This document shows positions 53,301 through 63,400 of a stretch of DNA of 64,000 bases, piece by piece. Numbering within the stretch: position 1 is the first letter of the stretch; each line of letters opens with the position of its first letter. The DNA is from CALOCN01 sp942491735 (GTDB taxonomy: Bacteria; Eisenbacteria; RBG-16-71-46; JABDJR01), in NCBI GenBank assembly GCA_942491735.1, contig CALOCN010000014.1:2604001-2668000 (forward strand), written 5' to 3'. The translations under genes were made by a program, and so were the position numbers. The notes beneath the pieces are model-generated. The model saw only the letters and a program-made list of their open reading frames with translations, made no database searches and had not been told where the DNA came from.

Positions 53301-53630
53301 GTCCATGGCGGCGGCCGCGAGGCCGTCCGCGCCCTTGGCCGCGTCCAGCCGCTCCAGGAGTTCGAGCACCGAGATGGGACGCGGTGCCCGGGCACCGGGA
53401 CCCAGCAGCACATGCGGGAAGTCCACCCGGGCCGCCCGCTGGGCCAGCCCGCGATCCAGGGCGGCCTGTTCCACATCGCCCTGTGTCCCCCATCGCAGCA
53501 ACCTGGCGTCGCCCCGGCCCCCGTCCCGCACCAGAACGGGAATCCGGTCCGGCGTGTCCGAGGCCGCCGCGACGGTCCCGATCCACATACCGGCCAGGAG
53601 CAGGGCCGCGAGGAGATGTCGTCTAGTCAA
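50301..53630 (-). CDS. secreted M6-family metallopeptidase with FG-GAP repeats and C-terminal sorting domain
   Basis: 1109 residues. A signal peptide (LLAALLLAGMWIGTVAAA) is followed by an immune-inhibitor-A-like M6 catalytic domain with the zinc motif HESGHILGLPD (His308, Glu309, His312, Asp318). The middle holds FG-GAP/VCBS-like repeats (ADIDGDGRHELVLGL). The end is a Por-type sorting domain starting VYPNPAHG and closing WDIRDVAPGLYFCRLE. This is a likely cargo of the PorU/PorV system encoded just upstream. The start is the TTG at 53628-53630, inside the porV end (8-base overlap); no ATG gives a full signal peptide. Confidence 0.87.
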   Translation of the reverse strand: MTRRHLLAALLLAGMWIGTVAAASDTPDRIPVLVRDGGRGDARLLRWGTQGDVEQAALDRGLAQRAARVDFPHVLLGPGARAPRPISVLELLERLDAAKGADGLAAAAMDAPDTLRIAMMRFDFATDAKGDSTTGNGKFDLRTGITAPVDSPPHDRNFFETHAEALRRYYEGQSYGTLHLEFTVFPLEPESAYSLSDMGDYGPWVVAQSDRILDQATRLVEDAVATADASGEIDFSAFGGFVLIHAGADVQGDINRDSPYDIPSFNILLAEEDAVITGDGTRINRVMVVPEFASQDGRVAALNGVYAHESGHILGLPDLYDIFNGLPQVGYFSLMDSGDNIGAILCGEVDDEDNCLEAVFVDGALPSSLDPWSKLQAFPRVNPMRVEETWDGTLDAVQVGPNILLAQLDVFEYFLIENRAMDLDGNKRISIQADEETGVLFGPVDPEDQPGEGGRYEYDALLPARDLDRDDFEDPEEGGGVLIWHIDDKLVIPAMSDRGQVNQGVFFRGVALEEADGVWDQGRFNLGRVEDAFFNGNNTEFLPTTVPGSAANDATYSGIRVTLDAEPLARRVTVAVERPLARAGWPVPLLQNADVQVTPEAVTRANIDGDPAAEFVFVTRVETSDVPRPRWGLAAAKADGTPVSADLLELLLNRPLDGFVTSARFRIATGGRIETVFALADNNGQVHVWDSAFTPRLGRLNTHLASTGPILLDPVDPDGPSLIAHGALGGMVTRTLESPEGVLQTARVASDVRMTLAPVLLPQGGTGEVDLLAGAFEGGVLELFPVDPSLATTVPNLPVVRMGSDIRHLIAGRFSTDLEDDDPMELVIVTDDSVAVLNPLDGVVARWALEAAVALEPAAADIDGDGRHELVLGLVDGTIAAFNGRGSPTFGWPRTVQTPLRDLKVADLDGEPGLDVLVLGGFGLFHGFTGGGRVLADFPRSMGPFRIAGAFLDDLNEEGELTWFAAAEEGVLLATRFPGSVGRSGDWRFPGGRPEGGNVQNGVDESRPGQPDLDGQELIVYPNPAHGDAVQIRYHLVGGESGSLRIYDVNGRELTDARLLGGAGTGSHAGENAVQWDIRDVAPGLYFCRLERTGDSGGSVTMARVAVLR

Positions 53631-54696
53631 ATCGCGCGGTAATGGAGAACTTGGCCACGCGATCCAGTTCCACGAACTGGGGAATGGACGCGAAGTCGAT
53701 CCCGAACTGCTTGAGGTAGAAGCCGGCTCCGTACGTCCAGCCCTTGATTTCGCCAACGTCATCGTAGATGTAACCCAGACGGGCGAAGGCAAGGTCCAGG
53801 ATTCCGACCTCGAGTCCTCCCGAGAAGAGAAGTTCGTTGCGCTCGGCAAAGCTCAGCTCGGACTTCACCGAGTCGGCGATGTCCTCGAAGATGAGGCTCT
53901 TCTCCATGGCCAACCCGATCAGCACCGAGTACTTGGTGTCGGTGTGGGTCTTGAACGACACGCCGGTCTTCAGGTTCCGCGGCAACGGATCCGCCTGCTG
54001 GCCGCTGGCCAGGGAGATATCCGGCCCCAGGTTCGCCACCGTGACCCCGACCCCGAAGGTGTAGTCGGCCGGACCGATCCCGAGGAAGTTCTCGGACCGT
54101 CCGGGGGCGTTGTACAACCCGCCGAGATCCACCGCGAAGGTGGTTCCCTTGCCGCCCGACGCGATGTCGTCCGGGGCGAGGCTGACGTGCAGCAGCTTCA
54201 GGTTGATACCCAGACCGAAGTTGTTGACGATCTGGGTCCCCAGCGCGATGGAGGGGGAGAACTCGAACGAGGAGAACGTGCCGGTGGGATCCGGGGAGTC
54301 GGGATCCGTCGCAAAACTCTCGCCATAGTTCAGATAGGTAAATGTGGCTGCGAGCCCGCCCCATCCGTCGATGTACTTCGACCCGCTGAGGTAGTCGAAG
54401 AACACGTCGTCGGCAAGATCCGGAACCAGCTTGGTGTGCATGAGCCCGACATTCCAGCCGGACATGAACGCGAGACCGGCCGGATTCCACCAGGGGGAAA
54501 AGGCATCGTCGGCAACCGCGTTGAAGAAACGACCCATCCCCTCGGCGCGGGCGCCGGGGGGAATCTGGAGCGAAGCGCCTCCAGCGTTGGACTGGGCCAA
54601 GGTGGACGAGGGCGTTGAGACAATGAGCAGGAACACGGTTGCAACGAGGGACGCCCCCCCAAACCGGGAACCGACTCCATGGAGCCACGCAGACAT
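53623..54696 (-). CDS. porV: PorV-like outer-membrane protein (type IX secretion)
   Basis: 357 residues with a signal peptide (ATVFLLIVSTPSSTLA). The start of the mature protein, LQIPPGARAEGMGRFFNAVADDAFSPWWNPAGLA, is the recognised PorV/PorQ (UPF0164) pattern, and the rest is a 14-strand FadL-like barrel. In Bacteroidetes PorV is the shuttle that carries cargo to the attachment complex with PorU. Here it follows porU directly, the same neighbour pair. GGAGG stands 7 bases before the ATG. The 175-base gap to porU contains no gene; a possible promoter there (TTGACC/GATAGC) has a poor spacer. Confidence 0.85.
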   Translation of the reverse strand: MSAWLHGVGSRFGGASLVATVFLLIVSTPSSTLAQSNAGGASLQIPPGARAEGMGRFFNAVADDAFSPWWNPAGLAFMSGWNVGLMHTKLVPDLADDVFFDYLSGSKYIDGWGGLAATFTYLNYGESFATDPDSPDPTGTFSSFEFSPSIALGTQIVNNFGLGINLKLLHVSLAPDDIASGGKGTTFAVDLGGLYNAPGRSENFLGIGPADYTFGVGVTVANLGPDISLASGQQADPLPRNLKTGVSFKTHTDTKYSVLIGLAMEKSLIFEDIADSVKSELSFAERNELLFSGGLEVGILDLAFARLGYIYDDVGEIKGWTYGAGFYLKQFGIDFASIPQFVELDRVAKFSITARFD

Positions 54697-54871
54697 GAGC
54701 TAACCTCCTGGGCGCACTGAGGGTGTCCTCGGCGCATTTCCATTGAACCCCACAAGTCGCGGCAGGTTCCCAATGAGCGGGACTCGCCCCTCAAACTCTT
54801 GGCGCAGCACCACTTCCGGGGCCACCCAAAGCACGGCGAAGGACGCTATCAAACGGTGGGAGAGGGGTCAA

Positions 54872-57800
54872 TCAGCGGACCACCACGACGCGTTCCAGCG
54901 CCTCGGCGACCGCTCCCGACTCGGTTCTGACCTCGATGCGGGCAAGGTAAACCCCATTTGCCACAAGATCTTGCGACCCATCCCTCCCGTTCCACTGGAA
55001 CCCGTTCCGACCCGGATCCCCGGCCACGTCCTCGCTGAGGACCAGACGGCCGGAAACGCTATAGATACGGATCGACACCGAGCCCGGCTCCTCCAGCGTA
55101 AACAGGATGCGCGTGGGCTCCGAATCCGGGTTGAACGGGTTGGGATAGCTGGCCACCCCGCTCAGGAGTCCCTCGCCGCCCCCTCCGGCAATGCGGAACT
55201 CCGCATCGGCAACCCCCGTGTTGTTGAGATTGTCGAAGGCGGACACGCTGAAGGTGAACGTTCCCGGGGGGAGTTCCGGCACGGTGAAGGCGGCGGTTCC
55301 CCGGGTGTGGCTGCCGAGGTCATAGGCAAACCGATCGGTCAGGTCCAGCCGAACCTGCTCCAGACCCCGATCGTCCAGGATCTTGAGCAGGATGGAGCGG
55401 AACTCGAAGAGCTGGGTCTGATTGATCCCCGACGCATCCTCGAGGGTCACGGTGATTTCCTGACCGGGCGCCACCGTGCCACCGGGAACGGAGTAGGTGA
55501 CCGTGGGTCCCTCGGTGTCATCGGACTGTTCCGCCGTCCCGCCCACCTCGACGGAAAGCACCGCACCCAGCCCGTCCCATCCGTCTCCCCAACCATAGGT
55601 GCGCACCTTGCCCTCGGCCCCGCCACGCAACGAGGCCGGTACGGTGAACTGGACTTCTGCGGATCCGGCCGTGACCGGGCTCTCGCCCCGGAACAGGGTG
55701 GCGCCGTCGGCGTACCACCCGGGAAAGGCCCCCACGCTCGGCCGCTCGCCATAGGTCTGGAACAGCCGGTCCGCATGCTCACGGAAGGTTTCCCCCTTGG
55801 AGTTCGTGGTGACCAGCACCCGCGAGTCCCGGGCCACCGTCTCGAGGCGCCCCTCCTGGCTCCCCGGATCGAGGACCGCCCCCTGGTAGGTGACCGGCTT
55901 GCCGCGCAACAGCGACTGGGGACCGTCCACCGTCATGGGCAGGCCGGGCGTGGTCAGCCGGCTCGCCGGGTCCCCCAGACACACGTACTTCCCGTTGTCC
56001 GACACTTCGATCCGTTTGGAGTTCATGAGGGCCACCCCGATCGGGATGGGCTGATCGGCGCCTTCGCGGAAGAGTTGATCCAGGAAGGTAATGTTGAACC
56101 GGGCGTTGCGGCCGGAGAAGGTGAGGTGGGTGGCCGCGGCCGCCACCAACGCGCCGGTGGTCGGGGTGCGCAACAGGGACTCGGCCAGCCCCTGCGAGAG
56201 CGGTTTGGAAAACTTGCCCACGCTGCAGGAGAACGCACCAAAGGCCGGCAGCCGGCCGTGGTTGGCCAGCACCGGAACATCCGCGGCGTGCAGCACCTGC
56301 TCGTCGGCCAGGACCACATCGCCGCCGTGGCCGATGTAGTTGACCAGCCAGGCTCCGTCGGTCCAGCTCTGGAGCAGCGCCCGCTTGGCCTCCGGCTTGG
56401 TGTCGAACTCGCAGTCCTCCCCGAATTCGTAGAGATAGACCTTGTCGATGTCGAACACCGCGGGAATCTTCGCCGCCACGTCCTCGCTCTGCGCCATATG
56501 AACAAAACCGATCGCGTCCACGTTGTTACGCCCCTGGCACACGTCGTCCGCGACCAGGATCGCCTTGGTGCGCCACGGCCCCAGGTCGGGAGACTGCTCG
56601 GAGCGGATGATCTTCTGGGTGATGAGGGCGCGGCTTTCCTGGGGCGTGCTCACGGTGAGCCGACCGATATAGAGGTCGGTGAGCTGGTCGTTGATGCCGT
56701 CGAAGCGGGCCAGCGGGTCGTCGCTCACGTACTGCGTGTTGCCGTTGCGGATCTGGGTGATGGAGTCCCGGTTGTTCTCCCAGGAGGGAACATGGTCCAC
56801 CACCCCCGAGTCCTCGTAGTCCCGGAAGTCGTAGGTGTGATCGCCGACGAACAGTGCATAGGCCAGCCGATCATCGGATTCGGGATTCCCATAGCAACGA
56901 TAGGCAAACTCGAGGAAGTAACGGAGAGCGGCCGGGTCCCACATCCCCCAGGAGAACTCGTTCATGACCTCCTGGACCGGAACCACCCGGACCCGGCCCT
57001 GGCGCGGCGCCTCGCCGTCGGTCACGCCCCACAGGTTCTCCCGCCGCCAATCCGCGAGGAGTTCGGCGTCCGCCTCGAACCCCTTGCCCGCGATGATGAT
57101 GTAGTCGAGGGGTTCACTCGGATCGCGAAGCCAACGGCTGAGCCCCCCACCCACCCGGGTGCGGGGAGGCGTGACTGCGGTGATGCTGGCCGGTCGCGCC
57201 AGGGCGGTCTCGGTGGTCACCGCCACCACGCCGGCCTGTAGGCCGCAGTTCACATCGATGGATCCGCCGTTGCGGGCGGCGATGAGCCGTTGGGGGCGGC
57301 GGAAATCCTGAACGGAAAACGCCAGGGGCCCCCCGCCGGGAACGTTGCTGACTCTCAGGGTCCGCTCGGACTCCGCGGCCTCGAGGGTGAACTCGGCCGG
57401 TCCACCATCCGCGTTGGCCATGCGTCGATACAGGACGTCGATCCAGGTGAGGTAGACCATGTCGAAACGGTCCGGGTTGTTTCCCACCTTGAGCACGGTG
57501 AAGACGAACGAGGTCAGGTCCTCCGCCGGGATCGGCTGGCTGCGGATGAAGTAGGGATCGAAGGACGCGACCACCCCTCCGCCCCAGACATGGATGTCCT
57601 CCTCCACGCCGTCCACGACCCGGGGCACCACGTCCCCGTTCACGGTGAGCTGGACGTGATGCAGGTCCTCCTGACCCACCCCGGACAGGAGCGGTTTCTG
57701 CGCCCCCCACAGCAGGACATGGGTGGTGAGCTGGGTTCCCGGCACCAGGTGCGGCAGGGTAATCCGCTTGCGCTGGCCGCTGGACTGGCTGGTCAGGAAC

Positions 57801-59185
57801 TCCCAGAACCAGCCCTCCCAGGGCGTCCCGTCGACGTACATGGCCGGGTCGTAGATCGTGTTGTCTTCCTCGTGCAGCCTCCCCACGCACTCGCCGGTCG
57901 TCTCCCCCGCCGGCTCGTCCCGGCTCTCCATGCGCAGCGCGGCCCCCGGAAGCCCCTCTCCCCAACCCAACCAGTAGACGGTGCGGTCGGTGTAGAGGTT
58001 CTTGAACCACTGGTCCGGATCCTCTTCGAGCCCGAACCGGTCGCGGAAGTTGTCCGGACCCAGGGCATAGAAGATCACGTCGTCCCCGTCGTCCAGTCGC
58101 CCATCCGCTTCCCCCCGGACCCACAGGGCGACCTCTTCCAGTCCCCCTTCCGCTCCGATCCCCACGTCGTTGAAACCCTGGCCGGGCACCTCGTCCACGT
58201 GCCGCCAACCGGGATCGATCCGGGTCCCCCCGGGGTTCTCCACCTGTTGCCAGCCCAGCGTCCCCCAGGACACCTCGGGCACCAACGGTCCGGCGTAGAG
58301 TCGAAGCCGGCGCGGGTCCACGCTTCCCACCGGAACCCCCGCTGCCGCGAGATCGTCCAGGGTCAGCCGGTACACCCCGTTGCCGGTGATCTCGAGCCGC
58401 ACCCACCCGTCGGCGTCGTCGAACCACACTTCGGGGAGGGCGGTCGCGTTCACGGTCTCCGCCGCGACCCACTTGGCCGCCGACTGCGGATTGACCACCT
58501 GATGGGCGAGGGTGCGTTGTCCCACCCGGTCCCGGCGCGGGGACCGTTCCGGGAGGAGACCAGGGGTGCGGGCGGCCGAGGCACCGGTCACGTTGAGCGT
58601 GAAACGGATGGACTCCGCCGGGACGCTGGTCTCGGTCGCGGCATCCCAACGCAACGGCCGCACCACGACGTGGGCGATCCGGACCCCGCGTTCGATCCCC
58701 ACCGAAAGCAGCTCCGCCTGGGGCAGGGCCCGCGCGGAGGTATAGGCGGGACCCTCCGAGGCGCGCCACAACGGTTGCGGGTCCGGGCGGCGCCTCGTTC
58801 CGAGCGGGGGCGCGGGCACCGGCTCCGCGACCGGGGGAAGCCGCACCCCGCCGATCGCCCCGCGATCGCCCACGGTGTACTCGAGGGAGATCTCCCCTTC
58901 CGGTGGAACCGCGACCCGGATGATCCGCCCCGGCACGGCCGGGGTCCCCGGATCGGCGAAGGCGCGGTACCCGTCGAAGGCCGGCAGGAGGTACTCCCGC
59001 CCCCCGGCGCTTTCGCGCACCAGGGTGGGGACGGGAACCCGGACCTCGACCCAGACGGCTCGCTCCGAACTGGCGAGCACCACGACGTCCTGTTCCGGAG
59101 TCTGCGCTCCGGGCTCGGCGCCCACAAGACCGACCCCAAGGAGAACGGTGGCGGTCAGGATGGAAAAGCGGTTTCGTGTCCTCAT
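54872..59185 (-). CDS. porU: C25 cysteine peptidase, PorU-like sortase of type IX secretion
   Basis: 1437 residues with a signal peptide (ATVLLGVGLVGAEPGAQT). The gingipain-type C25 domain (about 690-1080) has catalytic His953 in YIGHGGD and Cys987 in FSCSVGKF, 34 residues apart; in gingipain RgpB they are 33 apart. A C-terminal sorting domain follows (YPNPFNPDSEPTRILF, then WNGRDGSQDLVANGVYLARIE). PorU removes cargo C-terminal domains and attaches the cargo to lipopolysaccharide. PorU identity rests on the neighbour porV and on the long N-terminal region; a secreted gingipain-like protease is the alternative. First gene of the 42733-59185 run. Confidence 0.82.
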   Translation of the reverse strand: MRTRNRFSILTATVLLGVGLVGAEPGAQTPEQDVVVLASSERAVWVEVRVPVPTLVRESAGGREYLLPAFDGYRAFADPGTPAVPGRIIRVAVPPEGEISLEYTVGDRGAIGGVRLPPVAEPVPAPPLGTRRRPDPQPLWRASEGPAYTSARALPQAELLSVGIERGVRIAHVVVRPLRWDAATETSVPAESIRFTLNVTGASAARTPGLLPERSPRRDRVGQRTLAHQVVNPQSAAKWVAAETVNATALPEVWFDDADGWVRLEITGNGVYRLTLDDLAAAGVPVGSVDPRRLRLYAGPLVPEVSWGTLGWQQVENPGGTRIDPGWRHVDEVPGQGFNDVGIGAEGGLEEVALWVRGEADGRLDDGDDVIFYALGPDNFRDRFGLEEDPDQWFKNLYTDRTVYWLGWGEGLPGAALRMESRDEPAGETTGECVGRLHEEDNTIYDPAMYVDGTPWEGWFWEFLTSQSSGQRKRITLPHLVPGTQLTTHVLLWGAQKPLLSGVGQEDLHHVQLTVNGDVVPRVVDGVEEDIHVWGGGVVASFDPYFIRSQPIPAEDLTSFVFTVLKVGNNPDRFDMVYLTWIDVLYRRMANADGGPAEFTLEAAESERTLRVSNVPGGGPLAFSVQDFRRPQRLIAARNGGSIDVNCGLQAGVVAVTTETALARPASITAVTPPRTRVGGGLSRWLRDPSEPLDYIIIAGKGFEADAELLADWRRENLWGVTDGEAPRQGRVRVVPVQEVMNEFSWGMWDPAALRYFLEFAYRCYGNPESDDRLAYALFVGDHTYDFRDYEDSGVVDHVPSWENNRDSITQIRNGNTQYVSDDPLARFDGINDQLTDLYIGRLTVSTPQESRALITQKIIRSEQSPDLGPWRTKAILVADDVCQGRNNVDAIGFVHMAQSEDVAAKIPAVFDIDKVYLYEFGEDCEFDTKPEAKRALLQSWTDGAWLVNYIGHGGDVVLADEQVLHAADVPVLANHGRLPAFGAFSCSVGKFSKPLSQGLAESLLRTPTTGALVAAAATHLTFSGRNARFNITFLDQLFREGADQPIPIGVALMNSKRIEVSDNGKYVCLGDPASRLTTPGLPMTVDGPQSLLRGKPVTYQGAVLDPGSQEGRLETVARDSRVLVTTNSKGETFREHADRLFQTYGERPSVGAFPGWYADGATLFRGESPVTAGSAEVQFTVPASLRGGAEGKVRTYGWGDGWDGLGAVLSVEVGGTAEQSDDTEGPTVTYSVPGGTVAPGQEITVTLEDASGINQTQLFEFRSILLKILDDRGLEQVRLDLTDRFAYDLGSHTRGTAAFTVPELPPGTFTFSVSAFDNLNNTGVADAEFRIAGGGGEGLLSGVASYPNPFNPDSEPTRILFTLEEPGSVSIRIYSVSGRLVLSEDVAGDPGRNGFQWNGRDGSQDLVANGVYLARIEVRTESGAVAEALERVVVVR

Positions 59186-59388
59186 GGTCTCGCGGGGCCT
59201 CTTGCTCTCGTGGAGCTTCCTGGTCTCATGGAGTGCGGCTCGAATGAACCCGGGTCGGGGATCGCGGCGGTTGGTCCGGTCACCGGGGACCGGACGGATC
59301 CGGGGGTCAACGCTTGGGAAGCTAGCCTATTCCGAGACGGGCGCCTCGCAGGTTGAGGAAGGTAACTCACTTCACGGCATGCTGTTAG

Positions 59389-59416
59389 GTTATCAGCCGC
59401 CCACGGGGTCGGTCAA
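59389..59416 (-). promoter_or_regulatory. possible sigma-70 type promoter of porU
   Basis: TTGACC (59411-59416) and GATAAC (59389-59394) are separated by 16 bases on the minus strand, in the 254-base gap between accA and porU. The predicted leader is about 200 bases, longer than usual. No ribosome-independent confirmation is possible by eye. Confidence 0.35.
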
Positions 59417-59439
59417 CGCATCCCGTCGGCGCTCCCAGG

Positions 59440-60420
59440 TCAGGAGCGAGCCGGCTCAGGATCCCGTTCCTCGAATACCCCCATGGCCAGGAATTTCTCC
59501 ATCCTTTTGTCCACCAGCTCCTCCGGAGTCAGGAGCTTGAGCTCATCGAAGATGCCCAGGACGGTGCTCTTGATGGCCGCCGCGGTGCGCAGGGGGTCCC
59601 GGTGGGCACCTCCCAACGGCTCCTCGATCAGCCCGTCGATCACCCCCAACTCCAGCACGTCGTGGGCGGTGAGCTTGAGCACCTCGGCCGCTTCGGGCGC
59701 CTTGGCCCGGTCCTTCCATAGGATCCCCGCGCAACCCTCGGGAGAGATCACCGAGTAGATCGCGTTCTCCAGCATGAGCACCCGGTCCGCCACCGCCAGG
59801 GCGAGGGCGCCCCCACTGCCGCCCTCCCCGATCACGATGCTCAGCACCGGCACCCGCAGACGCGCCATCTCGCGCAGGTTGCGGGCGATGGCTTCGGACT
59901 GGCCGCGCTCCTCGGCGCCGACGCCGGGATACGCGCCGGGAGTATCGACAAAGGTCAGCACCGGCAGCCCGAACCGATCGGCCAGCTCGAACAGGCGAAG
60001 CGCCTTGCGGTAACCCTCGGGGTGCGGCATCCCGAAGTTCCGCTCCAGGTTCTCCTTGGTGTTGCGTCCCTTCTGGTGACCCACCACCACCAGGGGGCGT
60101 CCGTCGATCCGGGCCAGGCCCCCCACGATGGACCGGTCATCGGAAAACGCGCGATCCCCGTGCAGCTCCATGAACTCGTCGGTGATGGCCTGGAGATAGT
60201 CCAGGGTGTAGGGACGACGTGGGTGCCGGGCCAGCTGGACGCGCTGCCAACGGGACAGGTTGTGGTAGATGTCGCGCCGCAGCGTGTCCGCTTTCTTCTC
60301 CAGGCGCGCCAGCTCGTCCCCCACCTCGATGCTCGAGGACGCGGCGAAATCGCGCAGCTCCTGGATCTTCACCTCGAGATCCACCACCGGCTTTTCGAAC
60401 TCCAACCAGATTCCGCTCAA
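59440..60420 (-). CDS. accA: acetyl-CoA carboxylase carboxyltransferase subunit alpha
   Basis: Catalyses carboxyl transfer to acetyl-CoA together with AccD, the first step of fatty acid synthesis. The 326 residues match AccA. The N-terminal coiled coil, GDRAFSDDRSIVGGLA, and the acyl-CoA-binding core FVDTPGAYPGVGAEERGQ and GEGGSGGALALAVAD are present. The ATG overlaps the dnaE stop as ATGA, a dnaE-accA order common in bacteria. AccD is not in the window. Confidence 0.96.
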   Translation of the reverse strand: MSGIWLEFEKPVVDLEVKIQELRDFAASSSIEVGDELARLEKKADTLRRDIYHNLSRWQRVQLARHPRRPYTLDYLQAITDEFMELHGDRAFSDDRSIVGGLARIDGRPLVVVGHQKGRNTKENLERNFGMPHPEGYRKALRLFELADRFGLPVLTFVDTPGAYPGVGAEERGQSEAIARNLREMARLRVPVLSIVIGEGGSGGALALAVADRVLMLENAIYSVISPEGCAGILWKDRAKAPEAAEVLKLTAHDVLELGVIDGLIEEPLGGAHRDPLRTAAAIKSTVLGIFDELKLLTPEELVDKRMEKFLAMGVFEERDPEPARS

Positions 60421-63400
60421 CGACCGTTCCTTCCATTGACCGACTCACCCAACCGCACCGCGTCCTCCCCCAACATGGAGCGCAACTCCACCAGCAGATC
60501 CCGATCCACCCCCACCCGGTACTTCCCCGCCCGCAGACGAACCCGCCGGCCGGTGTCCGTGTCCAGGACCAGAACCACTTCGCCCCGTCCCGGATACCGC
60601 TCGAGAATACTCCCGATCGAGTCCAGCTTCGACTCCTCCATCCCGGGGAGCGGAAGCCGCAGGTACAGGGTGTGGGCCAGGCGATCCCGGTTCGCCTCGA
60701 AATCGTACACCTTTTCCGCGATGATCTTGGGATCGCTGTCCGGATCCCGGCGGTCCAGACGCCCCTCCACCAGGACCACCTTGTCCTCTTCCAGGACCTC
60801 TTTGGCCTCCTCGAACACGCTGGCAAAGACCACCACCTCGAGGGTCCCGGCGTAGTCCTCGACCTGGGCAAAGCCCATGGTACGCCCCTTCTTGTCCACC
60901 TTGCGGGTCACCGCCGAGACCACCCCCAGCAACTTCACTTCCCCCCCCGAGAGCGCCTTGAGCTGACCGGTGTCCCCGGTGGCCACGGCGGAGATCTCGT
61001 CCCGGTAGTCGTCCAGGGGATGCTCGGTGAGATAGAACCCCAGCACCTCCTTTTCCTGCTTGAGACGGGTGCTGCGGTCCCATTCCCGGGTCTGGGGGAG
61101 CTCCGGCTCCAGGTATCCGACCTCGGCGGCGTCCCCGAACAGCGAGGTCTGTCCCATGTCCACGTCGTGCTGATAACGCGCCCCGGTATCGAGGGCCCCC
61201 TGCACCGCATCGAACTGCCGGGAGCGGGAGGGATCCAGGCTGTCCAGGGCGCCCGCCGCGGCGAGGCTTTCCACCACCCTCCGGTTGAGCGCATCGTGGC
61301 GCACCCGCCGACAGATGTCGAACAGGCTGGTGAAGGGACCGTTCTCTTCCCGCTCCTGCACCGTGGCCTCGATCGCCGCCCGCCCCACGTTCTTGACCGC
61401 GGCGAGGCCGAACCGGATGGCCCCGTCCTGCACCGAGAACGCGGGACGGGATGCGTTGATGTCGGGGGGCAGGACCTCGATGCCCATGCGACGGCATTCC
61501 TCGATCAGCACCATGATGCGATCGGTGGTGTCCATTTCGCTGGACAGCGTGGCCGCCATGAACTGGGCCGGATGATGCGCCTTGAGGTACGCAGTGTGGA
61601 AGCTGACCATGGCGTAGGCCGCACTGTGGCTCTTGTTGAAACCGTAACCGGCGAAGAAGGCCATCTGCTCGAAGACCTTGCGCGCGGTTCCCTCGGGGAT
61701 CTTCTGCTTCGTCGCTCCCTCCACGAAGCGCTTTTCCTGGGCCGCCATCTCCTCGGCCTTCTTCTTGCCCATGGCCCGTCGCAACAGGTCGGCGTCGCCG
61801 AGGCTGAAGCCGCCCATGGCGCTGGCGATCTGCATGACCTGTTCCTGGTAGACCATCATCCCGTAGGTGGAGTCCAGGATGGGTTCCAGGAGCGGGTGCT
61901 CGTAGGTGATCTTCTCGCGTCCGTGCCGGCGCTCGATGAAGTTGGTCACCATGCCCGAGCCCATGGGCCCCGGCCGGTAGAGCGCGTTGACCGCCACGAT
62001 GTCGTCGAATCCCTGGGGGGCCAGCTTGCGCAGCAGATCCCGCATGCCGCTCGACTCGAGCTGGAACACCGCCACCGTGGTGGCCGCGCGCAACAGGTCG
62101 AAGGTCACCGGGTCGTCCAGGGGAACCGAGGCCAGGTCCGGTCGGCTCCCGGTCTCTTCCTCGATGAGCGAGAGCGCGTCCTCGATCACGGTCAGGGTCC
62201 GCAGACCCAGGAAGTCCATCTTGAGCAGACCGGCGCTCTCGCACGAGTTCATGTCCCACTGGGTGGAGACTTCCCCCTTGCTCGACCTGAAGAGCGGGAC
62301 CACGTCGTCCAGGCGTCCCGGGGTGATGAGCACCCCTGCCGCGTGGGTGCTCGCGTGGCGGGCCAGCCCTTCCAGGGTCTGGGCCACCTCCAGCAACCGG
62401 CCATGCTGGGGATTGCCCTTCTGGATCTCGCGTAGCTCCGGCTCCTGCTCCAGCGCTTTCTCCAGGGTGATCCCCAGCTCGGCCGGCACCAGCTTGGCGA
62501 TGCGATCCACATCCCCCAGGTCCACGCTGAGGGCGCGCCCCACGTCGCGCAGCACGCCCCGCGCGGCCATGGTGCCGAAGGTGATGATCTGGCTCACCGA
62601 GTCCTCGCCGTACTTCCGGCGCACGTACTCGATGACCTCGCCCCGCCGGCGGTAGTCGAAGTCCACATCGATATCCGGCATGCTCACCCGCTCGGGGTTG
62701 AGGAACCGTTCGAACAGCAGGCTGAACCGGATGGGATCGATATCGGTAATGCCCAGGCAATAGGCGATCAGACTCCCCGCCGCGGAACCGCGTCCCGGTC
62801 CCACTGCGATGCCGTGGTCCCGGGCGTAGCAGATGAAGTCCCAGACAATGAGGAAATACCCCGCATACCCCATCTGGAGAATGATGCGTAGCTCGTACTC
62901 CAGCCGCTCCTGCAGCACCGCGTCGAGTTCGTCGTAGCGCTCGGCCAGTCCCTCCCGGGTCAGGTGCTCCAGATAGGCTTCCGGGGTGGCGAATCCCTCC
63001 GGCAAGGGGAAGTCGGGAACGAGCAGGGTGTCGAAGTCGAGGGTGAGGTCGATCTCCTCGGCGATGCGCAGGGTCGCCTCAAGGCTTTCCGGCAACGCAC
63101 TGAACCGTTCCTGCATCTCCTCGGCGGTGCGGAAGTGACGCTCCTTGGTGTGCGACTTGTAGCGGCCGGAGTCGTTGACGGAACGCTGCTCGCGAATAAG
63201 GACAAGGATCTCCTGGGCCTCGGCATCCTCCGAGCGGAGATAGTGCACGTCGTTGGTGGCCACCACCCCGACCTCGGCCCGCTTGGCCGTATCCACGAGC
63301 TGGGGAATCAGGGCGCGTTGGTGCGGGATCCCGTGGTCCTGGATCTCCACCCAGAAACGCCCCCCCAGGATCTCGCGATAGCGACCGGCCATCTCCATGG

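Noticed and set aside
50025..53642. Plus-strand open frame of about 1200 codons opposite the M6 peptidase
   Set aside because: Antisense to a gene with a complete zinc motif and sorting domain; no domain seen in the plus-strand product.
54845..54871. TTGACC and GATAGC between porU and porV as a promoter
   Set aside because: Spacer of 15 bases is too short and the first box lies at the porU stop; porV is more likely read from the porU transcript.
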